In this document: positions 46,336-58,404 of the stretch, piece by piece
Position numbering within the stretch: the stretch's first letter is position 1
Layout: each line of letters begins with the position of its first letter
NCBI GenBank assembly: GCA_958450325.1
Contig: OY288259.1
Span: forward strand, 29,258,734-29,322,733
DNA from: Agrostemma githago
Taxonomy: Eukaryota; Streptophyta; Magnoliopsida; Caryophyllales; Caryophyllaceae
Direction: 5' to 3'
Length of the DNA: 64,000 bases
Position numbers and translations under genes: made by a program
The notes under the pieces: model-generated
What the model was told of the DNA's origin: nothing
Database searches by the model: none
What the model saw: the letters and a program-made list of their open reading frames with translations, nothing else

Positions 46336-49300
46336 TCAAGTACAACAACGATTTGTAAAGTACGCAGCCCACTTGTCCCGTAATTCATTCATCTCATCTT
46401 CACCGTAGGTGTAGGGTTGCTCATTTTGTAAGATCCAAACCTTATAAACACACAAGAACGACGAATTATTATCGATTGAACACATAAATATGATAATAAA
46501 GTCATATATTCATGTAAAAATATCGTATGCAGTTTATTATAGGTAATTTATAATATCAACGAGGTTGCAATGAACTAATTAAACAAACACCCACCTCACA
46601 AATTTTATTTACTACTACATACAATGCCTTCAATGTTACTACAAAGAATGCCTACAAATTTAACCTAATTTTACCACTACAAACTCCAACTTTACTACAA
46701 AGAATGCCTACAAATTAAACCTAATTTGACCACTATAAAGAAACCATCTTTTGTACTATATCCCAACATATACTCAATGACATCTCCTCCGCATCAACCT
46801 ACCGTATAAAAATGATTAATTTGTGGAGGTTGGATGGTTACTTTTGAAGTGCCTTCAATGTTATATAATTACCTTGTAACAATGGCTCAGCTCGGATAAA
46901 CAAATAACATGGCAATGATGAGATGATTGGGGAAAAGATCATGGAGTTAAGCCAGAACGATTAAAAGAAAAACTTCGAATGATTAACTGGCCAATTGCTT
47001 ACCTTTTCAAAGTCACTTGCAGTTGAGCAACGATTAACTATATCGTACATGAACCGCATCACGAACAAACCAACGTCCACACTTCCACTTTGTTGATGAC
47101 ACTACCACGGAACAGAAAATATTCATAATTTCAAAATTTTGCGGATTGTAAGAATTAAAGTGTAAACAAAAATTGAGAAAAATAATGTAGTCTTTTGGTT
47201 AATTACCTTCATAGATTTCCATAATGGCTCATATCTTTTCATCTTCATATGACCACCACTCATCTTGAACTTCTTTAAGGCCCTAAACAAGATAACATGT
47301 TGAATGTTGATTATTTTAATTACTTTTAAAACTTTGTTGAAACAAAATAGAAGTTTTAACTTTACTTACCAATCAATGACCATCTTCACACGTAAATTTC
47401 TACCATCTTTGAGAGTCATTGGATCAAACAAATAAATGGTGAAAGTTTGAGGACAAATCGCAAGTAAGACCCAATGCTTACTACATTGGAGAAAACACAA
47501 AGATATTACGGTGTTTCAAATATTAAATAAATGACAAATCACAAGAAAAACCAATGACACTATAAGGTTTATTAGTACTACCTATCACTTATTGGTGCCA
47601 ATATGAACTCATCGCCATTAAGTGTAGCATTAGACTAATATACGATATTGCATCATCCATCTTTTTCATCAATCTACCATCGGCCGTAATGGCAGGGCAT
47701 AACCATCCAATGTGTACTCTACTTTTTTCTTTCACTAGGTCCTCTTGAAGAGCCCTATACAAACATTATACATTAAAAATATGCCCTTGGAAACAAATAA
47801 ATTGCTTTCTTTTTTATACTTCAATAAATCAAAAGTAACTAAATGATTGTAGTAGATAGGTTAGCACATAACCTCATAAAAATCTGCACAATTGGAATAG
47901 TAAGCTCACTCCCTTGAAGAAATTGATTCAAATCATCTTGGTTAACTTCATTTTTTCGTTCCTCTGTGTAATAGAACAGTGGGGAGTCCGCATCAAAGTG
48001 GATCGAAAATGTTTCTCCTATGCCCATTGCACTAACAAGTGTTTGCAACCATTGACAATCTGGACTTAACGACTGCACAACCAACTCTTGAGAATGATTT
48101 TTTATTGGTGTAGTTGACAATTTTGAGAGATGTGAGTTGCTACCCATTAGTTCTTTCTGTTTTCCATCAAGGCAACTCTCACTCTCAACCCTCACAAATT
48201 CAATTGGCCATTGCACAAAACTTCCAACCGCATCAATTAACAAATTGAGATCATATGCTGGCAAGGGAACTGGAAGTGGAAGGTTCTCAAACTCTTTAGG
48301 AACCACATATATTTTTACCCTTATCTGATCAAATGCAACTACACTTTGATGACACACATCTCCTTGAAATGTCTTACCACGGGCCACCTCATATAACAAT
48401 CCATTTTGAGGATCTTTCATAAAAAGACGACAAGGAGTATCATCCTACAAATTGAGTAAATTTGTGAGCTTAAGTTATCAATCTATATATGCTTATTATC
48501 AACAATCGATTATGTTTTATTATTTTTACCTTAATCACTTTTGCTATAGAAAGCTTCTGGTGGTTTGTGTCATTATCCGTGCACTTCTCGACAACATCAT
48601 GTAATTTTGCGGTTGGCAAGCCTATTCCTTGCAAAATAGATGATAAAGTGCTTTGAAACTCCAATCTCATCTCAATTTTAAGCTCCTCTTTCATTTCCCT
48701 TTGAATCTCTAATCCCATCTCATTTTTGAGGTCTTCTTTTAGCTCTTTTTTTAGAGCATCACGAACCTCTGAACTCTTCACTGAAACTTTAGCTTTGTCC
48801 GATACCCTAAATGCATTTCTCACGCTCACATTTACTCCTCCAAATCCTCTTGCACGACTTGGGTGATCTTCCTTTTCACCAAGGGCAAAGTACAAAGCAT
48901 CCTTGTTTCTATATGGAACCATCACTCCATCAGCTTCCTTCTTCTTGAACTCGATCTAAGACAATTGAAAATTTTTAAAAGAAATATAACCTCGGTGAAG
49001 TGTCAAATACTGCAATGTTCTAAAATAATAAATAGAACTTTAATGTCAAAGTCTAGTTTAGAACGAAAGATGGATATTATTTCTCAAGCATCTATAAAAA
49101 CAAGTAGTAGTAAAATGAATGACACGACATTGTTAAGAGATTAGTGTAGTGATGTGCTTACCAATTTTCCCGCTACTTCCTCGGTTCTAGGGTTCTTTAT
49201 TACATATTTGCCAGTTTCTTTATCTTTTGAATGCATAGCACAATACCAGTCATCCGCTTGGTTGATATCAATGCTCACGGAGGCCGTTGAGTCCGTTCCG

Positions 49301-50391
49301 ACAGACGTGCTCCCTGGATAAAACTTATCCTCTATCCATATAGCTCGAGCGGTGTCAAAGTCATATTGACCCAAATGATGATGATGTTCATTCTTTTTTG
49401 CACACTCGATAGCCCTCTCGCGTTTTCTCTATACAAATAAATAGATAAATCAAAAAGTAACTTCAGTTCTTTGAATGAACTTAGATATGGAAGAATTATG
49501 TAAATATTTGAAATCTGTCATTCACATACCTTGGCTGGACTTGTAGTTTTGAGTTGTTGAAAAAGATTCCAATCTTCTACTTTTATATGCTTCCAAATTG
49601 CAGGTGGTTCCCTCCCATCCTTTGAAATCTTCCGCGTCTTAGTAATCCACCCGCTAACTAACTTGCTTTTGAAATCTCTGAATCTTTTTGCCACTAATGA
49701 CATGAAGTTCTTCTTCTTTCTCTCATTGTCATTAATATGGAACAAATTCTATTCAAAACCAAGATTTGATGATTAAAGAAATGGTTCAAACGAATTTAAG
49801 ATAACCAAACAAACAAAGCAACTAAATAACTAAGTGAAACTTGATTTATTAAATCAACCAGGCTACAACATGTGAGCAATATCCAAGCTACATGTTTAAT
49901 AAAGCTATAACTAAAACGTACCATAGTGTCTTCCCAAAGCAACTTTTTTGTCCCTTCGCTCACATCTTTCCAACTCCAATTTATGTTAAACTTCCGTATG
50001 CAAAATCCAGCATTTTGACCATATTTTCGCCTCCATTTACCCTTTGGCCTCCCGAGATCATCAAACTCCAAAACCATAGGTTCTTTAACTCTTAGCCCTT
50101 TCGTCGCACTCCTTCCTCTCAACGGGTCGCCACTGTTTGGAACATTAGCTTCTTGTAATAATGTAGATAAACTTGTAGGCTCAGTAATCTCTATACCTCT
50201 CAATGCTGCTACATCAGCCATGAGCTCTTGCTCATCAAATCTACGATCCTCCTCTCTACGTCTTATCTCTGCAGCAATGTCTTCCTCATCAAATCTACGA
50301 TCCTCCTCTCTACAATACAGAATCGTCACCACTCTGACTCTCAAGATCATCGCAATCCTCGACAAACATATCGTCAACCTCTTTTACCATG
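46336..50391 (-). pseudogene. CACTA second gene: Ptta/En/Spm transposase (TNPA-like) plus ULP1-like domain, multi-exon
   Basis: Exons on the minus strand, deduced from reading frames and GT/AG sites: about 50,391-49,921 (REEDRRFDE repeat, GRPKGKWRRKYG), about 49,751-49,531 (basic, VAKRFRDFKSKL), about 49,430-49,163 (RAIWIEDKFYPGS..., the plant transposase PF03004-type stretch), about 48,957-48,531 (coiled-coil-like KKELKEDLKNEM), about 48,445-47,872 (DUF8039-like, GLLYEVARGKTFQGD), about 47,753-47,590, about 47,480-47,370 and 47,280-47,210, 47,095-47,000, and a last exon ending at 46,336-46,338. The later exons give a ULP1/C48-type fold: KHWVLLAICPQTFTIYLFDP and GSVDVGLFVMRFM. The nucleophile Cys expected in the last motif is Val. 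The start is uncertain because the ATG at 50,391 runs into a TAG near 50,315 and needs a frameshift. The second frame in the exon near 47,640 is also shifted. Confidence 0.6.
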
Positions 50392-50596
50392 ATTGAGTAC
50401 CTAAACAAAAAAAAGTCAACGTTAATATGATGAAAGCACATGTAATTCGATTATATGATCGAAATTATTACGAGTCACCCTTAATAAGACTCAATTTAAA
50501 GTTGAAATTCCAAAGACACGATTTAGATTACAAAATTACAGAACAAGATGCATCTCATGGAAAAAAAAATTAATGTCTCCTACCATTCCCCAATGC

Positions 50597-53500
50597 TTAC
50601 GGGTTTTCCACCGTAATCCCTTCTTCATGATCAGAACGCATATAAATTGTGTCAACGTTTGCTCCATCACCCAAGTTATTGACAGGATTCGAGAAAGGTG
50701 GAATATCCACAAAATCATTGTACTCATCTTCATCGAGAACATCCCAAACGCCAAGAATACGTTTCTTCCCGTGAACAACGAGAGACTTACTTGGGTCACA
50801 TGGATCAACAACATAAAACACTTGTTTAGCTTGTGAAGCTAAAATGAATGGCTCCTCTGAGTCTCGTAAGCGATGCATATCTACTTGAGTAAAACCGAAT
50901 TCATCTACATGCACACCACGTCGGCTACTCTCAACCCACTTACACCGGAAAATGGAAATCTTAATCTCACCATAATTTAGCTCCCATATTTCTTGTATGA
51001 CTCCATAGTATGACTGTATCGCATCGATAGGAGATTTATCCTTAAAACTAGCGAACTCTTTTGATGAAGCAACCATCGTCACACCACTATTTTGAACTGA
51101 TAATGACTTGTTATCTTGACGTTCAGTATAAAAAGTGTAGCCATTAATGGTAAACCCTTCAAAAGAGCATATACTCTCTCTAGGGCCATACGCAAGCCGT
51201 TTTACCGTATTAGGTACCTTATTATTGGAATTCGATAACTCTTGCGTAACCTCATTATAAAGCCAATTAGCAAAGGTGCGGTTATGCTTTGCATTAACTA
51301 CCTTTCACCCTTTGAAGGATAACATGAAGCTAAAATTTGCTTATGCTTTTTCAAATATTCATCCACCTTGTCGCTTTGTTGCAACACATATAAGTGTGCC
51401 TTAGCCATTAAATCTGAAGGGGGTGAAATCTCGTTAGCACCAACCAAACCTTTGCCATCATACCTTCCATCATCCTTAGTTCTTGGAAGACCAATGGATT
51501 CAAGATTTTGTACAAAATCGCTACAAAACTCATACACTTCTTCATTCACGATGCTTTGGATCATGCTAGCTTCTGGGCGGGCGGGATTCCTTACCATATC
51601 CTGCAAGGTACCCATGTGTCTTTCAAAGGGATATGCCCATCTTAGAAATACTGGACCACATAATTTGATCTCACGAACCAAATGTACAATTAGATGTATC
51701 ATAATGTCAAAAAACGAAGGAGGAAAATACATTTCAAATTGACAAATTGTTTCGATAACATCAATTTGTAATGCATCTAATGTCACCGGATCTACCACCT
51801 TACTACATATTGTATTGAAGAAGGAACAAAGTTTGGTGATGGCAAGTCTTACATACTTTGGCAAAATCCCACGAATAGCGATTGGGAGAAATACTTGCAT
51901 CATGCATGACATGGCAATCATGGGACTTCATTCCACCTAATTTCAGATTAGTCCTCGACACCAACCTTTTTATATTAGATGAGTACCCTGTAGGAACCTT
52001 GATCCCGTACAAACACTCACAAAATTGCCGTTTTTCTGCTTTCGATAAGGTGTAGCAAGCCGGAGGAAAATAGAAGGATGAACTTTTGCCTTTCTTGGAC
52101 TTGTCTTTCGCAATTGGCCACAACTTTGGACGAATCTTCATTTTCTCCATGTCTTTATGCAGTTTCAAGCCATCCTTTGTCCTTCCACTTAAATTGAGAA
52201 GTGTGCCCAAAATAGCATCACATACATTCTTCTCGATGTGCATCACATCAAGACAATGTCTTACTGGCAAGTCTACCCAATATGGAAGTTCCCAAAATAT
52301 TGATTTTTTTTCCATAAACCTCCAGAGTCTTTTGATTTCGAGGTCTTACCAAAAACACTTTCAACATCTTTTAGTTGCTCATAAACCTTTCTTGCACTGG
52401 ATGGTCTTCGCGCCACATCTTTCTCTACTTTTCCATTGAAGGGTAATTTTTTGTTGCGATAAGGATGAAAGCGATTCAAGAACCTTCGATGATTCATATA
52501 CACATATTTTCCAGAATTAGACAGGTAAGTTGATTTCATATCATCAGAACAGATAGGACACGCTTTCTTTCCCTTAACTTTATAACCCGACAAATTACCA
52601 TAAGCAGGGTAGTCATTGATAGTACAAAAAAGCATAGCCCGCAACCTGAAGTTCTCCTTAACATAAGCATCAAATGTCAATACACCCTCGGTCCACAATT
52701 GCTTCAATTCATCAATAAGAAGCGCAAGGTACACATCTATGTCATTACCTGGCTGTTTAGGTCCAGATATGAGAAGTGACAACATAATGTACTTAGGTTT
52801 CATACACAACCATGGAGACAAGTTATAAATCACTAATAAGACTGGCCATGTGCTATGTAAACTACTCAAACTACCATACGGGTTCATACCATCTGTGCTA
52901 AGCCCAAGTCTTAAGTTTCTCACTTCCTTCTTAAATTCAGGATACTTATTATCGATGATATCCCATTGAGGGGAATCTGCGGGATGTCGAAGCTTCCCAT
53001 CTTTCTTCCTTCGATCTGCATCCCACCTTAAATGTTTGACATCACTCATAATTGAAAATAACCTTTTGAAACGTGGTATTATTGGAAGGTACCATAACAC
53101 TTTCGCTGATGCATACTTTTTACCAGCCTCAAACTTAATCCCATCCCGCAACTTGTAACGTGACTTGCCACATCGCGGACACTCATGAGAATGAGAGTAC
53201 TCATTTCGGTACAATATGCAATCATTTGGACATGCATCAATTTTCTGGTACCCTAAACCCAATGGACAAATCAACTTCTTAGCATAATAACTTGATTTAG
53301 GGACTTGATTTCCATCAGGGAACATATCTTGCAATGCTTCTAACAATTCGGTAAAGCCTATGTCACTCCAACCATTCTTTGATTTAATGTTAAGAAATGT
53401 AAGCACCGCTGAAAACTTAGTGTACTTGCTACACCCTGGATATAACGGTGTTTTAGATGCCTCACTCAAATTCTCAAATACATTACGACGACTGCTAAAT

Positions 53501-53967
53501 TGATCTTCTACATCACCAAACATCTCGTCTAACCGATCATTGTCATCCTCATCACCGTCATCACCCAAATTTTGCTCCTCGTCACCAATTACATCATCCT
53601 CAACTAGAACATCATCCTCTACGTGGTATTCGGTTTCTGTAAGGTTTTCGGTCTCCGTTACATGGTCCACGGTCTCGGAATGTTTCTTCACATGATTATT
53701 TACATTGGTATTTTCCTTGTACAACCCTCCTTCACCGTGCCATATCCATTTGTGATAATTTATTCTAAACCCACGACAAGTAATGTGTTCCCTCAACAAT
53801 CTTATATCGTTAAGCATTTCCACGTTAGAGCAATCAACACAAGGGCAATAAAAACCCTCATCGCCCGTACTTTTGGCATAATCTAGCGCAACTCTACAAA
53901 ATTCTTCCACTCCCTTCTTAAACTCCTTTGAATTACGCTTACCATACATCCAATTGCGGTCCATCAC
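50597..53967 (-). pseudogene. CACTA transposase (TNPD/tnp2 type), frameshifted
   Basis: Catalyses excision and insertion of the element. The ATG at 53967 opens MMDRNWMYGKRN, the standard start of these proteins, then a transposase-associated domain with CPCVDCSN and the YHKWIWHGEG motif. The tnp2 domain follows, with SKNGWSDIGFTELLEAL, YYAKKLICPLGLGYQKIDAC, CPRCGKSRYKL and GNLSGYKVKGKKACPIC. A one-base indel in the T8 run at 52303-52310 moves the frame; it continues with VDLPVRHCLDVMHIEKNVCD. A 4-bp CATG duplication near 51,905 moves it again; 51,921-51,298 is DUF4218-like (FPPSFFDIMIHLIVHLVREI). After another shift near 51,300 the DUF4216-like C-terminus runs to 50597 (FRCKWVESSRRGVHVDEFGF). 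Three small breaks therefore disable an otherwise full-length gene. Confidence 0.85.
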
Positions 53968-54454
53968 ATGTATAGAAAGCTAAAAATACACCAATTAGGT
54001 CCTTAAATAATACATTAATATCAAATGAAGTAGTAAAACATTTCTTGCCGATCACATCTATAACACACAAAATAAAGTCATCATCCAAGATTTAGTGTTA
54101 AGGTTGACAGAATACGTGAAAAGCTTTTGATAGTTTGGAGTAGCATACAAATACGTATATTTATATGTTAATTGTCTTTTTTTTTCCAGTATTTTCCCGG
54201 AATTCATGACTCATATGATCAAGAGAATATTGACAAGGTTAGAAATACTTGGACGACATATTTATTCGACCAAATTGAAGACGAGGATATCGAAGACAAT
54301 GACAATTTAGATATTAGCGAAGCCTAATTTTACCATAGTCATTATTAGAACTTTTTTGTATTGCCAACTCATTTTATCAATCGATGTTATTTTTCCGCAC
54401 TTTTTTTTTTAAAACAAGGATTATATTAGCATGCACATTTGTTGTGTAAATTTC

Positions 54455-54456
<2 letters not shown>
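53968..54456. other. CACTA 5' region with a plus-strand ULP1-tail-like exon
   Basis: Upstream of the transposase start. On the plus strand TTTTTTTTTCCAG is followed by a 45-codon frame (54190-54327) ending in TAA. It contains ENIDKVRNTWTTYL and an acidic tail. The motif resembles the last exon of the minus-strand ULP1-like gene (DEMNELRDKWAAYF, near 46,370). It looks like a captured or inverted fragment of a related gene. No upstream exon of it could be found here. Confidence 0.45.

Positions 54457-54536
<80 letters not shown>
54457..54536. repeat. (TA)n microsatellite
   Basis: About 80 bp of uninterrupted TA, followed directly by GAGGAAGG. Confidence 0.95.
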
Positions 54537-54540
<4 letters not shown>

Positions 54541-55441
54541 GAAGGATCAAGTGAGTCCATCTTTTAAAATTAAGTCCGTGAGTTCTCACCACATCTCTTG
54601 GATTAGAAAGAGATTGATGGTTGTGATTTGTTTGAGTAATTAAAGCAAGTGACTATATTTGGTAAATATCTTTCTCTCCTTAATTTACTTATCATTTAAT
54701 ATCTCTTCTATAAAAAAATAATTACCGTCTCTCACACACATATTCATTCACAATTAAGATTTTCATTTAAAAAAAATTAAATTGTTATTATATAGAACTA
54801 AAAATAATAATTTATCGCATATTTTCTCCTCTCCTTAATTTATTTTGTGCTACTCTTATTGTATAGAACTGTTACTCTGGTTAGTGTTTGGTGTTACTCT
54901 AACGAACATCATGTAAATATGCTTAAATTATTTTCAGAGTTATATGCCCCCAACACTAAACATAATTATTAACTCAACATATGAATAATAATGTTACTCC
55001 AACGTTACGAACGTGTTACTCCAATAGATACTTTGTGTTACTCCAACGTTAGAAGCGTGTTACTTTAATAGATACTTTGTGTTACTACGTTACAAACGTG
55101 TTACTCTAATAGATACTTTGTGTTACTCCAACGTTAGAAACGTGTTACTCTAATAGATACTTTGTGTTACTACGTTACAAACGTGTTATTCTAATAGATA
55201 CTTTGTGTTACTTCAATGTTACAGACGTGTTACTCTATTAAATACGCCTTACACAAAATTATTGAAATACTAATTGTGTTTCCTATTTTGTTGGATGTTA
55301 CACTCCTTCAAATTCGGAAACAATATCTTGTTTTTTTTATACAAAATCTCAATCAATCTCATCCATCCATGGTATTATCATCCAATGAATGGTAGAAGGA
55401 CTTAGGGACTCAAATATATAGAAGGACTCATAAAAAACCTC
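54537..55441. mobile_element. Micron-like element inserted in (TA)n
   Basis: A unique segment of about 0.9 kb flanked on both sides by TA repeats (54457-54536 and 55442-55503). Its ends are GAGGAAGGATCAAGTGAGTCC at the left and GGACTCATAAAAAACCTCC at the right, an imperfect inverted pair (GGACTCA, and AGG / CCT ends). Rice Micron is a known element that targets (TA)n tracts, so the class is inferred from the flanks. It contains the internal repeats at about 54,990-55,240. No coding capacity. Confidence 0.5.
54990..55240. repeat. Minisatellite with GTTACTC units
   Basis: About five degenerate units built from GTGTTACT, CCAACGTTAGAA, CGTGTTACTCTAATAGATACTTT, period about 40-80 bp. Reads as alternating TACTCCAACGTTA and TACTACGTTACAAACG versions. 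Confidence 0.8.
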
Positions 55442-55442
55442 C

Positions 55443-55501
<59 letters not shown>

Positions 55502-55503
55502 AT
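55442..55503. repeat. (TA)n microsatellite with TG interruptions
   Basis: About 60 bp of TA broken by ATGTATATGTATATG; it is the right-hand partner of the tract at 54457-54536. Confidence 0.9.
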
Positions 55504-55639
55504 TATTGTTCAGAAGTTTATAAGTTAAATTTTCTCTTCACTGACCAAGCTACCTAAAAAATTAGCTAACTAAAGCAATCAACCAATTTTATCAAATCAA
55601 ATTAAAGTTCGAATCCCGGCGAAATTACCGAGCTGTGAG

Positions 55640-55730
55640 CAGAAGACCGGAGCAGAAGACCAGAAAGCAAAGACCAGCGACCGGAGCAGCGACCAGGGAC
55701 CGGAGCAGCGACCAATGACCGGAGCAGCCT
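55640..55730. repeat. Short GACCGGAGCAG tandem repeat
   Basis: GACCGGAGCAG or a close variant recurs about five times, in the CACTA 5' region. Confidence 0.75.
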
Positions 55731-55822
55731 AATCAATTGCTAAAAAAAGGGTGATTTCAGCATAATTAAACACAAATATAGAATATTTATCATAAAAACA
55801 TACATTCCAAAGCAAAATAGTC

Positions 55823-56080
55823 GCCCATAAGGGTGTTGCCTAGTGGTTAAAACTTGTGGTCATCGGCCCAAGGGTCTCAGGTTCAAGCCCCTGCAAGCGC
55901 GAACTTGTGGGAGTTGTATGGCTTGAGACTATGCCTCTAGACTTCGAGCCTGTCGCCCACGGCTGGTTTACCTTGGTGTGCGTGGTTTGCAGGCTATGCG
56001 TACACCCGAGGGTTTACCCAGAGCGCACCAAAAAGGTAGCGGCTGCGGGTTCCCTCGTTCATAAAAAAAAAAAAAAAAAA
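55823..56080 (+). mobile_element. tRNA-derived SINE (258 bp) with 14-bp target duplication
   Basis: Flanked by AAAGCAAAATAGTC at 55809-55822 and 56081-56094. The head carries RNA polymerase III promoter boxes: A box TTGCCTAGTGG (55836-55846) and B box GGTTCAAGCCC (55880-55890), spaced as in tRNA genes. The body continues without coding capacity and ends in an A run (56063-56080) that merges with the duplication. This is the standard plant SINE layout. I do not assign a family. Confidence 0.9.
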
Positions 56081-56649
56081 AAAGCAAAATAGTCATCAAA
56101 TCAAACCAAAGGTTGAATCTTTATTCAAATATTCAACAAATAAATGCAGAAAACATAAGATTAGCAAAAATTGAGCAATACCAAATGCATAAAACGTACT
56201 CCAGCAATAAGATTATAAGATGATGACTAAAGATGAAGAAAGAATTTAGAGAGATAACGAATTCTGGCGAACGTACCGAACATCGCGCAGAAATACGACG
56301 ACAATCACCAGCGACGGGACCTACCACCGTAGAGCAGCTACCGGCGACGAACTTTTGGTGTTTCGTTGATGATGCTGCAAAAGAATTGATCAAGTAAACT
56401 AAGAAATTAAACAGGGTATATCACTGAAAGAGAGTAGAAGATGGAGAATTTGAAGTGAATTTCGACCGACCTCCGGCGAGCCTCCGACGAGCCTCCGGCA
56501 GTTTCTGGGGCGTCGAGGGTATTCTGGGTTGGGGATATTTTCGGGGATGAAGGAGAAAGCAGGAGGTTAGGGTTTGGGAATTGGGATATACGAATAAGGG
56601 AGATTGGATTAGGGGTTTATTTTTTTTTTTTAATATAAACTAAAGAATA

Positions 56650-56816
56650 ATATGGAGAGGCGTCAAACTTGACGCAGCACTAGTATTGTTTTTTTTTCTT
56701 ATTTATTGTAATTTATCCCTTAAAATGACTCCCCAAGCATTTTTTCTTTAAAAAAAAGTTAAATTATTTGCAGCATTATACCTAAAATGCCTCAAATGAG
56801 GAGACGCAATTCCACC
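56650..56816. repeat. CACTA subterminal repeats, right end
   Basis: GAGGCGTCAAA, GACGCAGCAC, ATGCCTCAAATGAGG and GACGCAATT repeat the left-end motifs close to the terminal inverted repeat. The array is shorter than on the left. Confidence 0.6.
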
Positions 56817-56830
56817 TTTTTCTACTAGTG

Positions 56831-56904
56831 CTTGGTCGGTCTGGATTCAATCGGGTCTCGATCTTGGCCAGTGCGGCGGTCAGTTGATCCAAAGTTCCTT
56901 GCAT
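56831..56904 (-). pseudogene. Tat gag N-terminal fragment
   Basis: The ATG at 56904 opens MQGTLDQLTAALAKIETRLN, a helical start typical of Tat/Ogre gag, and is cut at 56831 by the CACTA element. The frame on the other side (45,603 downward) is shifted with respect to this one. Confidence 0.65.
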
Positions 56905-57959
56905 TTTCTGTCATCTAGTTTCCGGTGGCCTGTCTGTAAGAACACCGCGTAATCAGAAACTAGCCCAAATAGAAGTACATCCCGAGCAAAAGGAAAGACT
57001 GAAAGAGGGAATGACTCGGAAAAGACACCTAGACGGGTGGCTTGTGAAAGGTGGGCCTCCTTTAGGATTCAGCGGGTGGGCCGAGTCCTGTTCAAAAGAA
57101 GGTCCACGTGAGACATCCCCAGACTTTGGACTCGAATGTGTAGATGGGCCCTCCTTTGTAGGAGTATGTCCTACGTAGGTGGGCCGTGCCTTAGTCAAAT
57201 AAGGCGGACTAGGATAGGGAGGAAACTCGTGATATAAGATCGACAGAGTTTCGACGCTAGAGACTTCGACGACTTATGACACGACCCGACACTGCTAAAT
57301 ACGGGAAGTCCTAAGAAAAGGAAGATTTTCAAAGAAAAAAAAAATCGAGAAAACCAGAAAAATTCGGTGGAGGGCCCAATTTTTTCGAAAAAAACTGAAA
57401 AGTGTATCGGGCCGCAGTTCTGAAAGTTCGAAAATATTTTTGAGTTTTGAAGTGGGTAGAATACCGGCTAGAAATAGGCTATTTTGAGTCAAATCATAAG
57501 TCCTAAATTCGGTATACGTCCCGGGTTTTGAAATTGGATGTTTTGAAAGAGGATGCAATTTTTGAAAATGACAGTTTTTGAAAAACAACCTTAGAAACCA
57601 AGCAGCACATAGTCACGCAAGCATTATAACGACGCCATGTATGCTCTACGCTAAGTCTCGGTCGGTCTATAAAGGGTCTATACCAGTGCATATAGCCTAT
57701 CCGAGAATCGGGACAGACTCTCTAAGTCGAGTTAAGTTTAGGACATGCCGCGAAACCCATACGAATCGACTATGGACACCTTTGACATATCCATATTGGA
57801 GTACATCACGGTATAGTGGGACGTCGGTCGCGAGTACCTGCCCGGGTAAAAATGGGGTTATGCATGAACTGTAAAACTAAAACGCGTATTGTACTAGTCA
57901 AACGATTTCTATTCGAGTCTCATCCTGAGGATGCCGATGGTAAGTCACGCATCAGTTAA
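56905..57959 (-). other. 5' leader of Tat element, copy 2
   Basis: Non-coding leader between primer site and gag. Matches 4300-5216 (copy 1) over most of its length, for example TATGTCCTACGTAGGTGGGCC in both. No gene in it. Confidence 0.7.
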
Positions 57960-57977
57960 TCCCCAGCGGAATCGCCA
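57960..57977 (-). promoter_or_regulatory. tRNA primer-binding site, Tat copy 2
   Basis: The plus strand reads TCCCCAGCGGAATCGCCA, a tRNA-3'-end-like sequence with CCA. It matches the copy 1 site at 5221-5238 with two differences. AAT separates it from the LTR. Confidence 0.75.
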
Positions 57978-57980
57978 AAT

Positions 57981-58404
57981 TGTGGACATGACATAGGTCC
58001 ACCCCGCCGTGGCCACGCGCGGGTTTGGGGAGGCGAATGAATCTCCATATGAGATGGGTCGAATTGAAATTTAAATCGAAGTGGAGTCGCCACCGAACTT
58101 TGTGGGAGTTCGGGCCCGTTCGAACCCTCTCTATGTCGTAGTGGGCCGTGTACAAAACACGGCCCATTCTAATTTTAGAGTTTATTGGGTTCGTCCCTTT
58201 GCATTTGATACCGATACCGACATTATCGGATATCGTGTATTGAATGACTCTCGTGCACCAACGGTTTCGGGCATCCGGAAATCGAGGTTCTGAGTAAGGG
58301 GTGAGGGTACGTGTTGGGAAGTTCACAAAGAACACCCAACCCCGCCCGCACATTAGCGGCCTTTACTAAGATATCGTTTGATTTTGAAATACGCGCGTTA
58401 GTCA
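57981..58404 (-). repeat. Truncated 5' LTR of Tat element, copy 2
   Basis: TGTGGACATG start (minus-strand end CATGTCCACA). Carries an insertion of about 90 bp relative to copy 1 after GACATG, but otherwise matches 5252-5570. Identity is lost at about 58,404, where gag of another element begins. Confidence 0.65.

Larger units (their letters stand above)
45604..56830 (-). mobile_element. Complete CACTA (En/Spm) transposon, 11.2 kb
   Basis: Starts CACTAGTAGAAAAA at 45604 and ends with its exact inverted copy TTTTTCTACTAGTG at 56830. The flanks are CTT on both sides (45601-45603 and 56831-56833), a perfect 3-bp target duplication. It is inserted in the gag of the Tat element. Both ends carry subterminal repeats. 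Inside are a tnp2-type transposase gene, a second multi-exon gene with ULP1-like sequence, a Micron-like insert in (TA)n, and a SINE. The coding strand is minus. Confidence 0.95.
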
